This document shows, piece by piece, positions 24,592 to 31,688 of a DNA stretch of 39,068 nucleotides. The notes under the pieces are model-generated. The model saw nothing but the letters and a program-made list of their open reading frames with translations. It was not told where the DNA came from and did not search any database. Origin of the DNA: Firmicutes bacterium UBA5493 (GTDB taxonomy: Bacteria; Bacillota; Limnochordia; Darwinibacteriales; Darwinibacteriaceae); the NCBI GenBank assembly GCA_002424045.1, contig DIPH01000018.1, positions 12,446 to 51,513 on the forward strand, read 5' to 3'. Numbering within the stretch: position 1 is the first letter of the stretch; each line of letters starts with the position of its first letter. The position numbers were made by a program, and so were the translations under genes.

Positions 24592-26022
24592 TCAACTATA
24601 GATTCTAGCTCCAGCAAGTAAAGCCATGGCGTCAGGATCTTGTCTGTTTCCTCTGGCCAACAATAAGCAGACCGCATCTCCGAAGTCGGGAGAACGACCT
24701 AGGCGTTTCTTCATCTCTTCTTTTGTTTCGACAACAATCTGCCCACGTGAATTGATTTTGTACTTAATGCCGGATAAGTCGGCTAAAAGTTCATCATTAG
24801 GCGGTAGGCCAATGGGATCGGGATTGGTGGCAGGATTAGGATCAAGACGTTCTCGTAAAATCCACCAGAGTTCACTACGCAGATTAGCAAAGTTCTCTGG
24901 GTCCTTAGCCCTTTCGGCCACATTAATTTCTGTGACGTTCAAGTTTTGTTCATTAAGCCTGTCAACTACGCCAGCGCCAAGGCCGATAACATCCACCTTA
25001 ATATCTGTGGGTTTGTGCTCTTTGTGTGCCATAACAACGCGACCGGCGGTCTCCATGGTGTCTTGTTTGCTGTACTCTTGAAGACCCACGATTTTAGAGC
25101 CATACCTTACACCAATCACAGTCTTATCACTACCGTATCTGGCGACGTCTACGCCGATTTCGATAGGTTCGCCCTTCTCCATGTCAATCCATCTTTCCAT
25201 AGCGGCTTCAATCCATGATAAGGGAATAAGGGTATCCTCGCCATCTTCGGCAAATTGCCCCTTAACACGTGCAATGTATGCAGGAGAATCCGGGCCCCAG
25301 CGTTTGTACTTATCAGCTACCCATTCGGGTGTAATAAGTTTCGCATTAGCGAGTGGCCCAGTGATTTTATCCTGCCAAGTTTCGTTTGCGATATCTTCTT
25401 CCGTGATGCCGAACGCAGTAAAATTCGGAGTGTCGAAAGCTGATATACTAATCGTGTTCCAGCCAGGGCCCTTAAAGGCCTTGTAAAATGTGCCATTGGT
25501 GTTCGTTGGGTTACCCAGCAATAAAAGGCGTGCGTTGCCGGAAGTAAGCACACCCTCGATAGCTTCAAAAATATCCTCTGGCACACCAGCTGCTTCATCT
25601 ACCACCACTAAAATGTTTTCTTCATGGAAACCCTGAAATCTATCCGGTTCATTAGTAGACAGCCCTGCGGCATACCATTCGTCTTGAACAATCTGGATTT
25701 CCGGGCTCTTAGGTAGGATGTTGCCCCCCAAGGGAAACTTGGCTCTCCTGTGCGAAGCTCTAACCTCTTTCCAAATCAACTTTTCAACCTGCCTCCAAGT
25801 CGGTGCTGTACTCAGCACAATTGAATATGGAAATGTGTATAAAAACCAAAGAATTACTTGACCAGCCGTAAATGATTTTCCTACACCATGGCAACTGCGG
25901 ACCGCAGTCCTGGGATGATCCCTGACCGATTCAAGTATTTCCGCCTGTTTGCTCCAAGGTTTAGCGTTAAGAGCGTCTTCGACGAACCACACCGGATCAC
26001 GTTGGGCTTTCTGAAGAATCAT
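24592..26022 (-). CDS. Terminase large subunit
   Basis: The DNA packaging motor is clear. Walker A is SCHGVGKS (residues 43-50), Walker B is LVVVDEAAG (Asp142, Glu143), and LLLLGNPTNTNGTFY is the coupling motif. The nuclease domain has GVDVARYGSD (Asp292), DVIGLGAGVVD, and SPDFGDAVCLLLA near the end. It pumps DNA into proheads and cuts the concatemer. The ATG at 26022 has GAAGGCGAAG upstream. The reading frame also extends to a TTG at 26034. It overlaps the small subunit gene by 26 bases and precedes the portal gene. Confidence 0.97.
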   Translation of the reverse strand: MILQKAQRDPVWFVEDALNAKPWSKQAEILESVRDHPRTAVRSCHGVGKSFTAGQVILWFLYTFPYSIVLSTAPTWRQVEKLIWKEVRASHRRAKFPLGGNILPKSPEIQIVQDEWYAAGLSTNEPDRFQGFHEENILVVVDEAAGVPEDIFEAIEGVLTSGNARLLLLGNPTNTNGTFYKAFKGPGWNTISISAFDTPNFTAFGITEEDIANETWQDKITGPLANAKLITPEWVADKYKRWGPDSPAYIARVKGQFAEDGEDTLIPLSWIEAAMERWIDMEKGEPIEIGVDVARYGSDKTVIGVRYGSKIVGLQEYSKQDTMETAGRVVMAHKEHKPTDIKVDVIGLGAGVVDRLNEQNLNVTEINVAERAKDPENFANLRSELWWILRERLDPNPATNPDPIGLPPNDELLADLSGIKYKINSRGQIVVETKEEMKKRLGRSPDFGDAVCLLLARGNRQDPDAMALLAGARIYS

Positions 26023-26413
26023 CTTCGCCTTCAATGGCCTTCACCACCATGTCCACCCAATTGTTGAGTTGTATCGGGCCACCATCTTTGCCGGTGATTT
26101 CTTGTCGTTCCGTGTACAGACCAGCCATCTCTAAAATGACCTTTCCGTGGTTGTAAGAACCCCTTATCGCTTCTTTGACAAAAGCGTTCATTACTGGCAT
26201 CAAATGCCTATCAACCATTTCCCGAGATGTTTTCTTGACCAGTGCTACAAATTCGGGCTTTTTAAAGGCTTCATAGTAAGTGGCACGACTGACTTCTGCC
26301 AGTTGACATATTTTTGTGACAGGAAGGAAGCGATTATTGGGATCTAATAGGACTTCCAGAATTTTTTGCTCTGCGTTTGTAGGCTCGTAATCTGTACGGG
26401 TTTGATCAGTCAT
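25997..26413 (-). CDS. Terminase small subunit (phBC6A51-type HTH)
   Basis: The start at ATG 26413 has GAGGTGGTAAAA upstream. The 138-residue protein has an N-terminal HTH, KICQLAEVSRATYYEAFKKPEF, followed by helical segments and an acidic end (EGEDDSSESPT). It lies directly before the large subunit and overlaps it, as usual for DNA-recognition subunits. It probably binds the packaging start site. No pac or cos site could be identified. Confidence 0.8.
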   Translation of the reverse strand: MTDQTRTDYEPTNAEQKILEVLLDPNNRFLPVTKICQLAEVSRATYYEAFKKPEFVALVKKTSREMVDRHLMPVMNAFVKEAIRGSYNHGKVILEMAGLYTERQEITGKDGGPIQLNNWVDMVVKAIEGEDDSSESPT

Positions 26414-26423
26414 TTTTACCACC

Positions 26424-26819
26424 TCACTTTAGAATATTAGGCACCTCTTGCCCTGGTCGTGACCAATCTAAGTCTATCTCTAAAATCTCCTTGAAGTCCT
26501 GCACAGTGTGCTTGACCAAAGGTAGATGTGAAGATATCGGTATATGCATAAGCTCATGAAGCATCAATATTGCCAGTTGTTCCTCGCTCAATAAATCACA
26601 CCATTGCCAATAAAACACAATTGCGTATTCAGCATCAGTGAAAAAATTGATGGGATCTGTTCCAAACTTGTAACATTTCGCAATCGCTGATTTTGGTTTG
26701 GTCTCATGTTCAACCAGAAATAGGACTTCATCGATATCTACGTGGCGCACTTCATCTCTACTTGCGATCACCTTCTCGGCAAGTTCTCGCATCCACTCAG
26801 GTTGTGTCCATAGTGCCAC
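26424..26819 (-). CDS. Putative phage metallopeptidase (HExxH)
   Basis: This 131-residue protein has LMLHELMHIP with His88, Glu89 and His92, and His104 twelve residues on (LVKHTVQDFKEIL). This is the small putative phage metallopeptidase family often found near terminase genes. The C-terminus ILEIDLDWSRPG is also typical. It sits between the tRNA gene and the terminase genes. Its target is unknown. It starts at ATG 26819 following AGGAGGGGGTCTATG. Confidence 0.85.
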   Translation of the reverse strand: MALWTQPEWMRELAEKVIASRDEVRHVDIDEVLFLVEHETKPKSAIAKCYKFGTDPINFFTDAEYAIVFYWQWCDLLSEEQLAILMLHELMHIPISSHLPLVKHTVQDFKEILEIDLDWSRPGQEVPNILK

Positions 26820-26837
26820 ATAGACCCCCTCCTCTTT

Positions 26838-26913
26838 TGGCGAAGGAGGCAGGACTCGAACCTGCAGCCCTCGGTTTTGGAAACCGTAGCTCTTCCGTTT
26901 GAGCTACCGCCTT
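26838..26913 (-). tRNA. tRNA-Trp (CCA), poorly matched halves
   Basis: A 76-base tRNA on the minus strand includes the encoded CCA. The D stem GCTC/GAGC, the T stem GCAGG/CCTGC with loop TTCGAGT, and the anticodon loop TTCCAAA (anticodon CCA) are perfect. The discriminator is G, as expected for tRNA-Trp. The acceptor stem pairs AAGGCGG with CTCCTTC: only three Watson-Crick pairs, two G-U pairs and two mismatches (1/72 and 5/68). The top anticodon-stem pair is A27/A43. These faults lie between the 5' and 3' halves, while the stems inside each half are intact. It may be functional, decaying or recombinant. Confidence 0.85.
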
Positions 26914-26981
26914 ACGAATTTCTATCTAAAATACCGATTTGGTTTCGATCTTCGTTTACCGCTCAGTTAAACAATGAGCAT

Positions 26982-27146
26982 TTATCGTCCTATTATCGCA
27001 TAAGGTTCCCTGTTGTTTAGAATATTGGTCAAAGCTTCTTCTGTTTCTTTTACCAACCCCTCTAAAGCTTCAGCATCTCCTTGGCAACCAGCACAGTCTA
27101 TCAGTACATCACGAACAATTTCAATGCGCTTCAATGTTTGTTCCAT
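26982..27146 (-). CDS. Small hypothetical protein
   Basis: A 54-residue frame starts at ATG 27146, preceded by GCAGGAGGTGACC. It reads MEQTLKRIEIVRDVLIDCAG at the start, with CAGCQG, a helical middle and an end at PYAIIGR. The strong ribosome site supports it. The pattern is helical and acidic, with no recognised family. It is the last gene before the tRNA. Confidence 0.7.
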   Translation of the reverse strand: MEQTLKRIEIVRDVLIDCAGCQGDAEALEGLVKETEEALTNILNNREPYAIIGR

Positions 27147-27531
27147 GGTCACCTCCTGCTTATAGACCGCAGGATCTCTGCGGGATATATGGATCACACT
27201 CCTTTCTATTTGCACACCACAGCAAACAAAAACATGATCCGCCTCCCCTTTTTTAAATACACCCGCCCCCACCCCGGCTTTTTGAAGTCATCCCGTCTCA
27301 TCTAGAATGCACACCCCTGTGGAGTGTGGAGAAGAATGGTCTTTTGATAGTGTATAGTCCCCTCCCGCACCCCGGACATTCCCAGTATGCAGGCAACCGT
27401 TTTTAAAATAAGGTGGGCAGTCGGTTTCTTTACACCTGCACTGCCCTGGTCCCGGTAGCGATGCCCGGACCTGAATTTATAGCAAACCCCCAACGCGCCA
27501 ATGGTGACCCATCCACAAGGTTAGGGGCTCA
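27147..27531 (-). other. Intergenic stretch with stem-loops
   Basis: About 385 bases hold no convincing larger gene. On the minus strand two stem-loops stand out: GGGCAGT (27446-27440) pairs with ACTGCCC (27421-27415), followed by ACCTTATTTT, and a GGTCC/GGACC stem lies just upstream near 27451-27475. A TTG-started frame at 27302-27493 is not convincing. A 31-residue frame is listed separately. The region could hold a leader RNA or weak terminator. No clear promoter was seen. Confidence 0.4.
27206..27301 (-). CDS. Possible 31-residue small protein
   Basis: ATG 27301 opens a frame of 31 residues (MRRDDFKKPGWGRVYLKKGR, then a hydrophobic MFLFAVVC). It is basic with a short hydrophobic end. Upstream AGGGGTG lies at a long distance of about 10 bases. 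A shorter version starting at the internal ATG follows GGGGAGGCGGATC. Either could be a leader peptide. Evidence is weak. Confidence 0.3.
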   Translation of the reverse strand: MRRDDFKKPGWGRVYLKKGRRIMFLFAVVCK

Positions 27532-27654
27532 CTAACAACAATACAAACGCCATGCCATTCTCCATGCTTTGCGAAAAGCGTCTCTTCGGTCTTCGTCATA
27601 CACGCTGCGGTTCACCTTGTAATGCCCAATTAAACAATTGAGGAACTCTCTCAT
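27532..27654 (-). CDS. Small basic protein coupled to upstream gene
   Basis: A 40-residue frame starts at ATG 27654, overlapping the stop of the 27651 gene in the classic ATGA form. It reads MREFLNCLIGHYKVNRSVYD and continues with Arg- and Trp-rich residues, ending LYCC. Translational coupling and composition support it. No family is known. Confidence 0.55.
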   Translation of the reverse strand: MREFLNCLIGHYKVNRSVYDEDRRDAFRKAWRMAWRLYCC

Positions 27655-28223
27655 AGAGATAACCCATCACGATCAACCACTATTGCAAACATCAAACGAC
27701 AAAACGCATGTCCCAAATGATCGTCTTGTTCGTCACCAGCTAGATAGGCGAATATGTGTTGCAATGCATGGTTCAAGTGTTCCTCTGGAGTGATGCGTTT
27801 CCAGTTGTCACGCCCATACTTATCGGCGCCCTTTTGGAGAATGCCTGCTAGTTGAAACATAGCTAGAGCATCTAGTTGGGTGAAAGCATATTCCATCTTG
27901 CTTTGCTTCCCGCCATGTTCGTTTACGTCCATTGGGGCATCTTTGCCAACGCCATCTATTTCTATTGGTATAGTTTCGAATCTAATGTATTTGCTATCGC
28001 AATGGGGGCATTGCAATGTATTGCCGATTGGTTCTCCACAACCATCGCAGAATAAATTGTTACCATCTGTCGGGAAACTGGCACTGTATTCTTCCATGCA
28101 CCGTAAGGAACAAAACCTAGGGCCTATACCACTACCATCCAACATCCACGTATGCCAGGAGCAAATAGGTGCCCCACAATGTCCACACTCAAGAGAATTA
28201 ACCTCTACAGGTTGTTTCGCCAT
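27651..28223 (-). CDS. Zinc-finger / dATP-dGTP diphosphohydrolase-type fusion protein
   Basis: This 190-residue protein has two parts. Residues 13-75 hold several Cys pairs: CGHC (13-16), FCSLRC (38-42), CDGC (59-62) and CPHC (72-75), giving two zinc sites. Residues 104-190 match the family named dATP/dGTP diphosphohydrolase (DUF5664): GGKQSKMEYAFTQLDALAM, LQKGADKYGRDNWKRI, EEHLNHALQHIFAYL and DDHLGHAFCRLMFA. The His and Asp pairs are the likely metal site. In some phages this family removes dATP or dGTP to favour modified bases, but no base-replacement genes are seen here. The zinc part may bind nucleic acid or protein. The stop overlaps the next ATG. Confidence 0.75.
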   Translation of the reverse strand: MAKQPVEVNSLECGHCGAPICSWHTWMLDGSGIGPRFCSLRCMEEYSASFPTDGNNLFCDGCGEPIGNTLQCPHCDSKYIRFETIPIEIDGVGKDAPMDVNEHGGKQSKMEYAFTQLDALAMFQLAGILQKGADKYGRDNWKRITPEEHLNHALQHIFAYLAGDEQDDHLGHAFCRLMFAIVVDRDGLSL

Positions 28224-28226
28224 GAC

Positions 28227-28577
28227 TTAACCTCCCGAAGTAAAAACTTTGATTAGAACCAACGGCCAGAATACAAAGCCTGCCGTATCGTCTACAAGAA
28301 TGTCGCACGATAACTTCCGGCAATCACCGCCGTATTGCTTAATACGATCATCAGAATTTTCGTTATGGTAGTGGAAATCTATGCCCTTCATCCAACACGC
28401 CCAAACAGCTTCGTCAAGTAAAATACCCTCTCGGCATGTCCAAAGAATAAGCGTATGTCCTCTGCGGTAGAGCCATCTGCATACGAACTTCGCCCCGAAC
28501 TTAAAGCGACCTATCTTTGGGTATCTACTCTTAACAATCGTGCCATCAAAGTCCAGGCCGATCACAAGTTTTTTCAT
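28227..28577 (-). CDS. HAD-like hydrolase
   Basis: This 116-residue protein starts MKKLVIGLDFDGTIVKSRYP. The DFDGT motif (Asp9 and Asp11) is the HAD nucleophile pair, LWTCR holds the motif II Thr47, and ILVDD (Asp96, Asp97) is motif IV. It is short, so it has little or no cap domain. Such phage HAD proteins are usually thought to be phosphatases, possibly of nucleotides, in line with neighbouring nucleotide-related genes. ATG 28577 has GGAGGTCAAC upstream. Confidence 0.85.
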   Translation of the reverse strand: MKKLVIGLDFDGTIVKSRYPKIGRFKFGAKFVCRWLYRRGHTLILWTCREGILLDEAVWACWMKGIDFHYHNENSDDRIKQYGGDCRKLSCDILVDDTAGFVFWPLVLIKVFTSGG

Positions 28578-28586
28578 GTTGACCTC

Positions 28587-29963
28587 CTATTGGATCGTGG
28601 AGTACCAGATTTCCCGCAATCCACGATGCTTGTCCCATATAAATGATTGGCTAGTAGCTATTGCACCAACATAACCAGATTCGGCGTGCCATGAGTCTGT
28701 AGCTGTCACGCTCGATAAACGCCGCACTTTGACTCCGAATTCTTCTTTGACTTGCTCACTATGGAGATGTCCTGTATGCCACTCCCTGTAAAGAGTACGC
28801 CCCCAGGCCTCTGCAGCTTCAATTTGCATGTTACCAAAAAGACGTTTGCCCTCTTTGTCTCCATGAGTGTATCCGATTAAGCACTTGCCAAACTCAATAT
28901 ACTTTCGTGTTTTAGGATTGGTGTCCACCTCGATGTTTTCGTTGTTGCGAAAATATGAGGCAAGATTAACTATAGTGTAAAACGAGATTTGGGTGTCGTG
29001 ATTACCAGGGATTTGAAAAACTTTTACTGGAGCAAGTTGAGCCAATATGTCTATCGCCCGAATTAGTAGCTCGTTACCCTTCAGGAACATTTTCTGCCAC
29101 CTAGAATCGTTGTCTTGTGCTGTTCCTTTGGTGGTATTGCCCGCTATGTCATCGTAGTTAAAAAAGTCACTCCCGATAGGAAAGATGATTTGCTCGAAGT
29201 CGGTGTCTCTGGCTCTCTCCACCACATCATAAATGACGTCCATAAACCGCTTTTCAGCAATTTTACTGTCATAGTTTTCTCCTGTTTCGGGTTCCCAGGC
29301 TAGTTTGGCAAGATGAAGATCCACAATGGGAACTTCAAGCATTAAGCCTGATTTGACCTTGGGCCTTAATGGGATTGTTGGGCCATCATATTTCCACTCG
29401 TGTTCTGATATGAGACGATGAATTTTTTGCAGTTGATAGTCTTTCTTACGATATTGCTCTAACTCTTTTAACGCTAACTCAATCTCTCTATGCTGCAACC
29501 TTATAAAATACTGTTGCTTTTTTCGTTCTAGGGATTGATCAACCAGTTCTTCAATGTCGCCCTCTAGTTCTTCGTCCAGGTAAGGCACATCGTCCTTGGT
29601 TATCCCGAATGCAGATTTAACTACCCAAAAATCACGCCTAGGCATGTCCAGTTCACGACAAACGCCATTGATAGTGAGCTTCTGTTCGCAGTAGAGTTGC
29701 TTTAACTGCCTTAACTTAGCCTTGGTGATTTCAAGGGTACGGATTCGAGAAGTAACAATGTAATAATCTCCATGATCTACTATGCTAGGCTTCTGTTCTT
29801 CCTGGCCTTCGGCAGTTCCAGCTAACTTTTGCTGTTTATCATGGCGATAGAATCGGCTATTTACCGCCCTCCGCGTTGTACCAAGTTCGTCAGCTATCTC
29901 CTGTTGAGTTAAGCCTGCTTCTCTCAATTCAAGTGCCTCATTAAGCCAACCGATTCCGCTCAC
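28587..29963 (-). CDS. HTH-metallophosphoesterase fusion protein
   Basis: The N-terminus has a helix-turn-helix (about residues 8-40: EAGLTQQEIADELGTTRRAV), and a second HTH-like stretch may lie near 85-120. After a charged linker the C-terminal half is a calcineurin-like phosphoesterase: DLHL (215-218), GSDFFNYDD, GNHD (320-323), YTHGD and TGHLH. The residues for two metals are all present. It could be a DNA-guided nuclease or phosphatase. The start is uncertain: GTG 29963 lies inside the ribosome site GGGAGGTG, TTG 29996 lies in the terminator hairpin, and an ATC at 29954 has an ideal 8-base spacing. Confidence 0.85.
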   Translation of the reverse strand: MSGIGWLNEALELREAGLTQQEIADELGTTRRAVNSRFYRHDKQQKLAGTAEGQEEQKPSIVDHGDYYIVTSRIRTLEITKAKLRQLKQLYCEQKLTINGVCRELDMPRRDFWVVKSAFGITKDDVPYLDEELEGDIEELVDQSLERKKQQYFIRLQHREIELALKELEQYRKKDYQLQKIHRLISEHEWKYDGPTIPLRPKVKSGLMLEVPIVDLHLAKLAWEPETGENYDSKIAEKRFMDVIYDVVERARDTDFEQIIFPIGSDFFNYDDIAGNTTKGTAQDNDSRWQKMFLKGNELLIRAIDILAQLAPVKVFQIPGNHDTQISFYTIVNLASYFRNNENIEVDTNPKTRKYIEFGKCLIGYTHGDKEGKRLFGNMQIEAAEAWGRTLYREWHTGHLHSEQVKEEFGVKVRRLSSVTATDSWHAESGYVGAIATSQSFIWDKHRGLREIWYSTIQ

Positions 29964-29980
29964 CTCCCGATTTTGGGTAT

Positions 29981-30005
29981 AAGAAAAGGCCCGCAATGGG
30001 GCCTT
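29981..30005 (-). terminator. Terminator-like hairpin before the phosphoesterase gene
   Basis: On the minus strand AAGGCCC (7 bases) pairs with GGGCCTT around CATTGC, followed by TTTTCTT. The stem also works in the other direction. It sits between a 3-codon open frame with a strong ribosome site and the phosphoesterase gene, so it could be an attenuator. Confidence 0.7.
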
Positions 30006-30071
30006 CGTTTTATTAGTATTTCACGAGAATCGCTCCTCTTTTTGATTTTGCTACACACTACCACAATAACA

Positions 30072-30092
30072 CGGTTTTTGACCTAAAAACCG
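30072..30092. promoter_or_regulatory. Perfect inverted repeat, possible operator
   Basis: CGGTTTTT and AAAAACCG form an 8-bp inverted repeat around GACCT. It lies in the gap between the ArpU-like gene and the phosphoesterase gene, about 40 bases upstream of the 3-codon frame. It could be an operator or a small hairpin. The two-fold symmetry is clear but its role is not. Confidence 0.45.
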
Positions 30093-30094
30093 AC

Positions 30095-30124
30095 ATAATA
30101 CTGACAGGATTCTGCACACTACAA
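30095..30124 (-). promoter_or_regulatory. Possible promoter
   Basis: On the minus strand TTGTAG (30124-30119) and TATTAT (30100-30095) are separated by 18 bases. The -10 matches five of six consensus bases, the -35 only three. It would transcribe the phosphoesterase gene and downstream genes. The match is weak. Confidence 0.25.
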
Positions 30125-30129
30125 CCGAT

Positions 30130-30561
30130 TCATATCAATAGCCCAAACCTCTTGCCAAACTTCGGCAAAATCCTATCCCTCCACCTGTAAATGTCCCGCT
30201 CGTCTATGCCAAGAGCCATCGCAACACTTACATTACTCGCGAAACCCTTGAAGTATCTTAGCTCAACGTACTCTTTTTCTTCGGCTGGCAAGATGTTTAG
30301 TACGTCCTCTATTGCTTTTACCCAAAACATTTCGCACGTGGCGACATTTTCCAGCATGGCCAGCTGTATTGCTGTAGCTTCAGTCGGTCTTCCAATCCCA
30401 CCGCCTCTAGGCTGGCCATCGCTCGGCTTGCACGATCCAAGGTCTCCATAGATGTTACTCTTTTGCTCCTCATACTCCCGTATGATTGTTTTGTTGAGCG
30501 GGTACTCCCTCAATTTATGTTCGACAAATTGAATTTCTGGCTTTTTGAGCCTACGTCCCAA
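30130..30561 (-). CDS. ArpU/RinA-like late regulator (sigma-like)
   Basis: This protein resembles the ArpU/RinA group of phage late transcription activators. The N-terminus has LKKPEIQFVEHKLREYPLNK. The C-terminus has LPAEEKEYVELRYFKGF and SVAMALGIDERDIYRWRDRI, a sigma region 4-like HTH. These regulators switch on packaging and structural genes, which lie just downstream here, so it is the best candidate for late control. The TTG at 30561 follows GGGAGGTG with a 6-base spacer. An ATG at 30579 that overlaps the upstream stop is the alternative. Confidence 0.8.
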   Translation of the reverse strand: MGRRLKKPEIQFVEHKLREYPLNKTIIREYEEQKSNIYGDLGSCKPSDGQPRGGGIGRPTEATAIQLAMLENVATCEMFWVKAIEDVLNILPAEEKEYVELRYFKGFASNVSVAMALGIDERDIYRWRDRILPKFGKRFGLLI

Positions 30562-30575
30562 AAGAACACCTCCCA

Positions 30576-30845
30576 TCATAAATCCACCGCACTACGCTCT
30601 GTCATGGCCTTGATTGAACGGCTATGCCTACGCTCGAACATATCCTCGAAGTAAACCACCAGATCAGTCAATTTGCCATTTTTTGCACACACCTGACATT
30701 CATACCTCCCAGTCTTGCCGATCAGAAGTAGTGCTGATTTCACCCGGCAAAATGGGCAATATACTCTTATTATGACTTCAGCCCGACCTTCTTCAAGACG
30801 AATGATTTTCTTGATTATATCCACGTGCTCTAGTTTGAGTTTCAT
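30576..30845 (-). CDS. Small zinc-finger protein
   Basis: This 89-residue protein has CPFCRVK and CQVC, four Cys in a zinc ribbon, with an N-terminal helix (KLKLEHVDIIKKIIRLEEGR) and a basic C-terminal end (FERRHSRSIKAMTERS). The CPFC and ECQVC arrangement resembles primase-type zinc ribbons, but no catalytic domain is present. It overlaps the next gene. Binding nucleic acid is a reasonable guess. Confidence 0.65.
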   Translation of the reverse strand: MKLKLEHVDIIKKIIRLEEGRAEVIIRVYCPFCRVKSALLLIGKTGRYECQVCAKNGKLTDLVVYFEDMFERRHSRSIKAMTERSAVDL

Positions 30846-30848
30846 ACC

Positions 30849-31349
30849 TCAGCACTCTTTCCAGTTCCATAGTCTTTGCATGCCCTTTGCTGGGATTGGC
30901 TCCGGCAACACTTTTATATTCACCAGCTCCCAAGCGTAACGGCTAGGTGTCCAATCCCCGAATAATAACTCCTGTTCTGTAGGCACTATATATTTGTGAA
31001 AATCAGGGTGTTTCTTTGGAACATCAAGCTCTGCTCCAATTTGGATTGTTCTAGCAATATTAAGGTTCGTGCCAGGGTTGTGTACGATACGCCAGCAGTT
31101 TATAAGTTCTGCTACGGCAATGACACATCCATAAGGCAATCTGTCAAAGCTGTCTATATCAGGTAAGCCTAAAGCCTCAGCGAAGGGGAATAATGCCCAC
31201 TTGGAGTACATATCTGTGTCAAATTGCTTTTTGGCTGCGTGAATCGCTATTGGTCCCCTGTAATCGGTTTTCCATGATCGGGTTTCGAACTTCTTAGCTC
31301 CACAAGCTATTAAAGATGCCCACGGTTGCCATATAGTGATTGCTTTCAT
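30849..31349 (-). CDS. ASCH domain protein
   Basis: This 166-residue protein starts MKAITIWQPWASLIACGAKK and continues FETRSWKTDYRGPIAIHAAK, the ASCH domain pattern. It ends with LWNWKEC. ASCH proteins are small RNA-binding or RNA-processing proteins in many phages and bacteria, and some are amidohydrolases. It precedes the small zinc-finger gene with a 3-base gap. The exact substrate is unknown. Confidence 0.85.
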   Translation of the reverse strand: MKAITIWQPWASLIACGAKKFETRSWKTDYRGPIAIHAAKKQFDTDMYSKWALFPFAEALGLPDIDSFDRLPYGCVIAVAELINCWRIVHNPGTNLNIARTIQIGAELDVPKKHPDFHKYIVPTEQELLFGDWTPSRYAWELVNIKVLPEPIPAKGMQRLWNWKEC

Positions 31350-31358
31350 GATTTCACC

Positions 31359-31688
31359 TCACACATAGTTCTTGCCGAACACTTCCACGAACTTTTCAAA
31401 GCCGTAAAGCTCCATGAAACGCTTTTGTATTTCTTGTTTCATCCTGTCGTCTAGCTCTTTGTTAAAGTGAACTCCTTTATTGGATTGATTGTGCCAATCG
31501 CCTCTAAGGTATACCCAGCAACCCCACTCTAGTGCCTTCTGGCGTTGGCCTCTACCAAAGAACACCTCATGACGATGGAGGTTGTGGGTGGCCCCGGTTA
31601 GATAGCACTCCTTGCGGTCTTGCATGATGCTGGGTGCTACTTTGATTCTTCGCCTAGGGCTTTTCTTGGGCTTGGGGACTGCGGCCAT
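31359..31688 (-). CDS. HNH-like phage nuclease (putative)
   Basis: This 109-residue protein has a basic N-terminus (KPKKSPRRRIKVAP), then CYLTGATHNLHRHEVFFGRG, CWVYLRGDWHNQSNKGVHFN and a helical C-terminus. The spaced Cys and His residues and the LHRHEVFFG and WHN motifs fit an HNH/beta-beta-alpha metal fold found in phage recombination-associated proteins. Most homologues are annotated only as phage proteins. Activity is inferred from the motif. Confidence 0.6.
   Translation of the reverse strand: MAAVPKPKKSPRRRIKVAPSIMQDRKECYLTGATHNLHRHEVFFGRGQRQKALEWGCWVYLRGDWHNQSNKGVHFNKELDDRMKQEIQKRFMELYGFEKFVEVFGKNYV

Noticed and set aside
26693..26902. Plus-strand protein frame across the tRNA
   Set aside because: It contains GLEPAALGFGNRSS, the typical false translation of an antisense tRNA gene.
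26838..26913. tRNA-Trp as a UGA suppressor by its anticodon
   Set aside because: The anticodon is CCA, which reads UGG, and the D-arm G24 is unchanged. Only an indirect effect on UGA decoding remains possible.
27302..27493. 63-residue TTG-started frame
   Set aside because: The start lacks a ribosome site and the frame overlaps stem-loops, with no recognisable protein pattern. It stays possible because its stop abuts the next ATG.
27651..28223. 2-aminoadenine (Z) genome based on the dATP/dGTP diphosphohydrolase family
   Set aside because: No PurZ-type synthase or matching polymerase is in the window, and the family also occurs in phages with normal bases.
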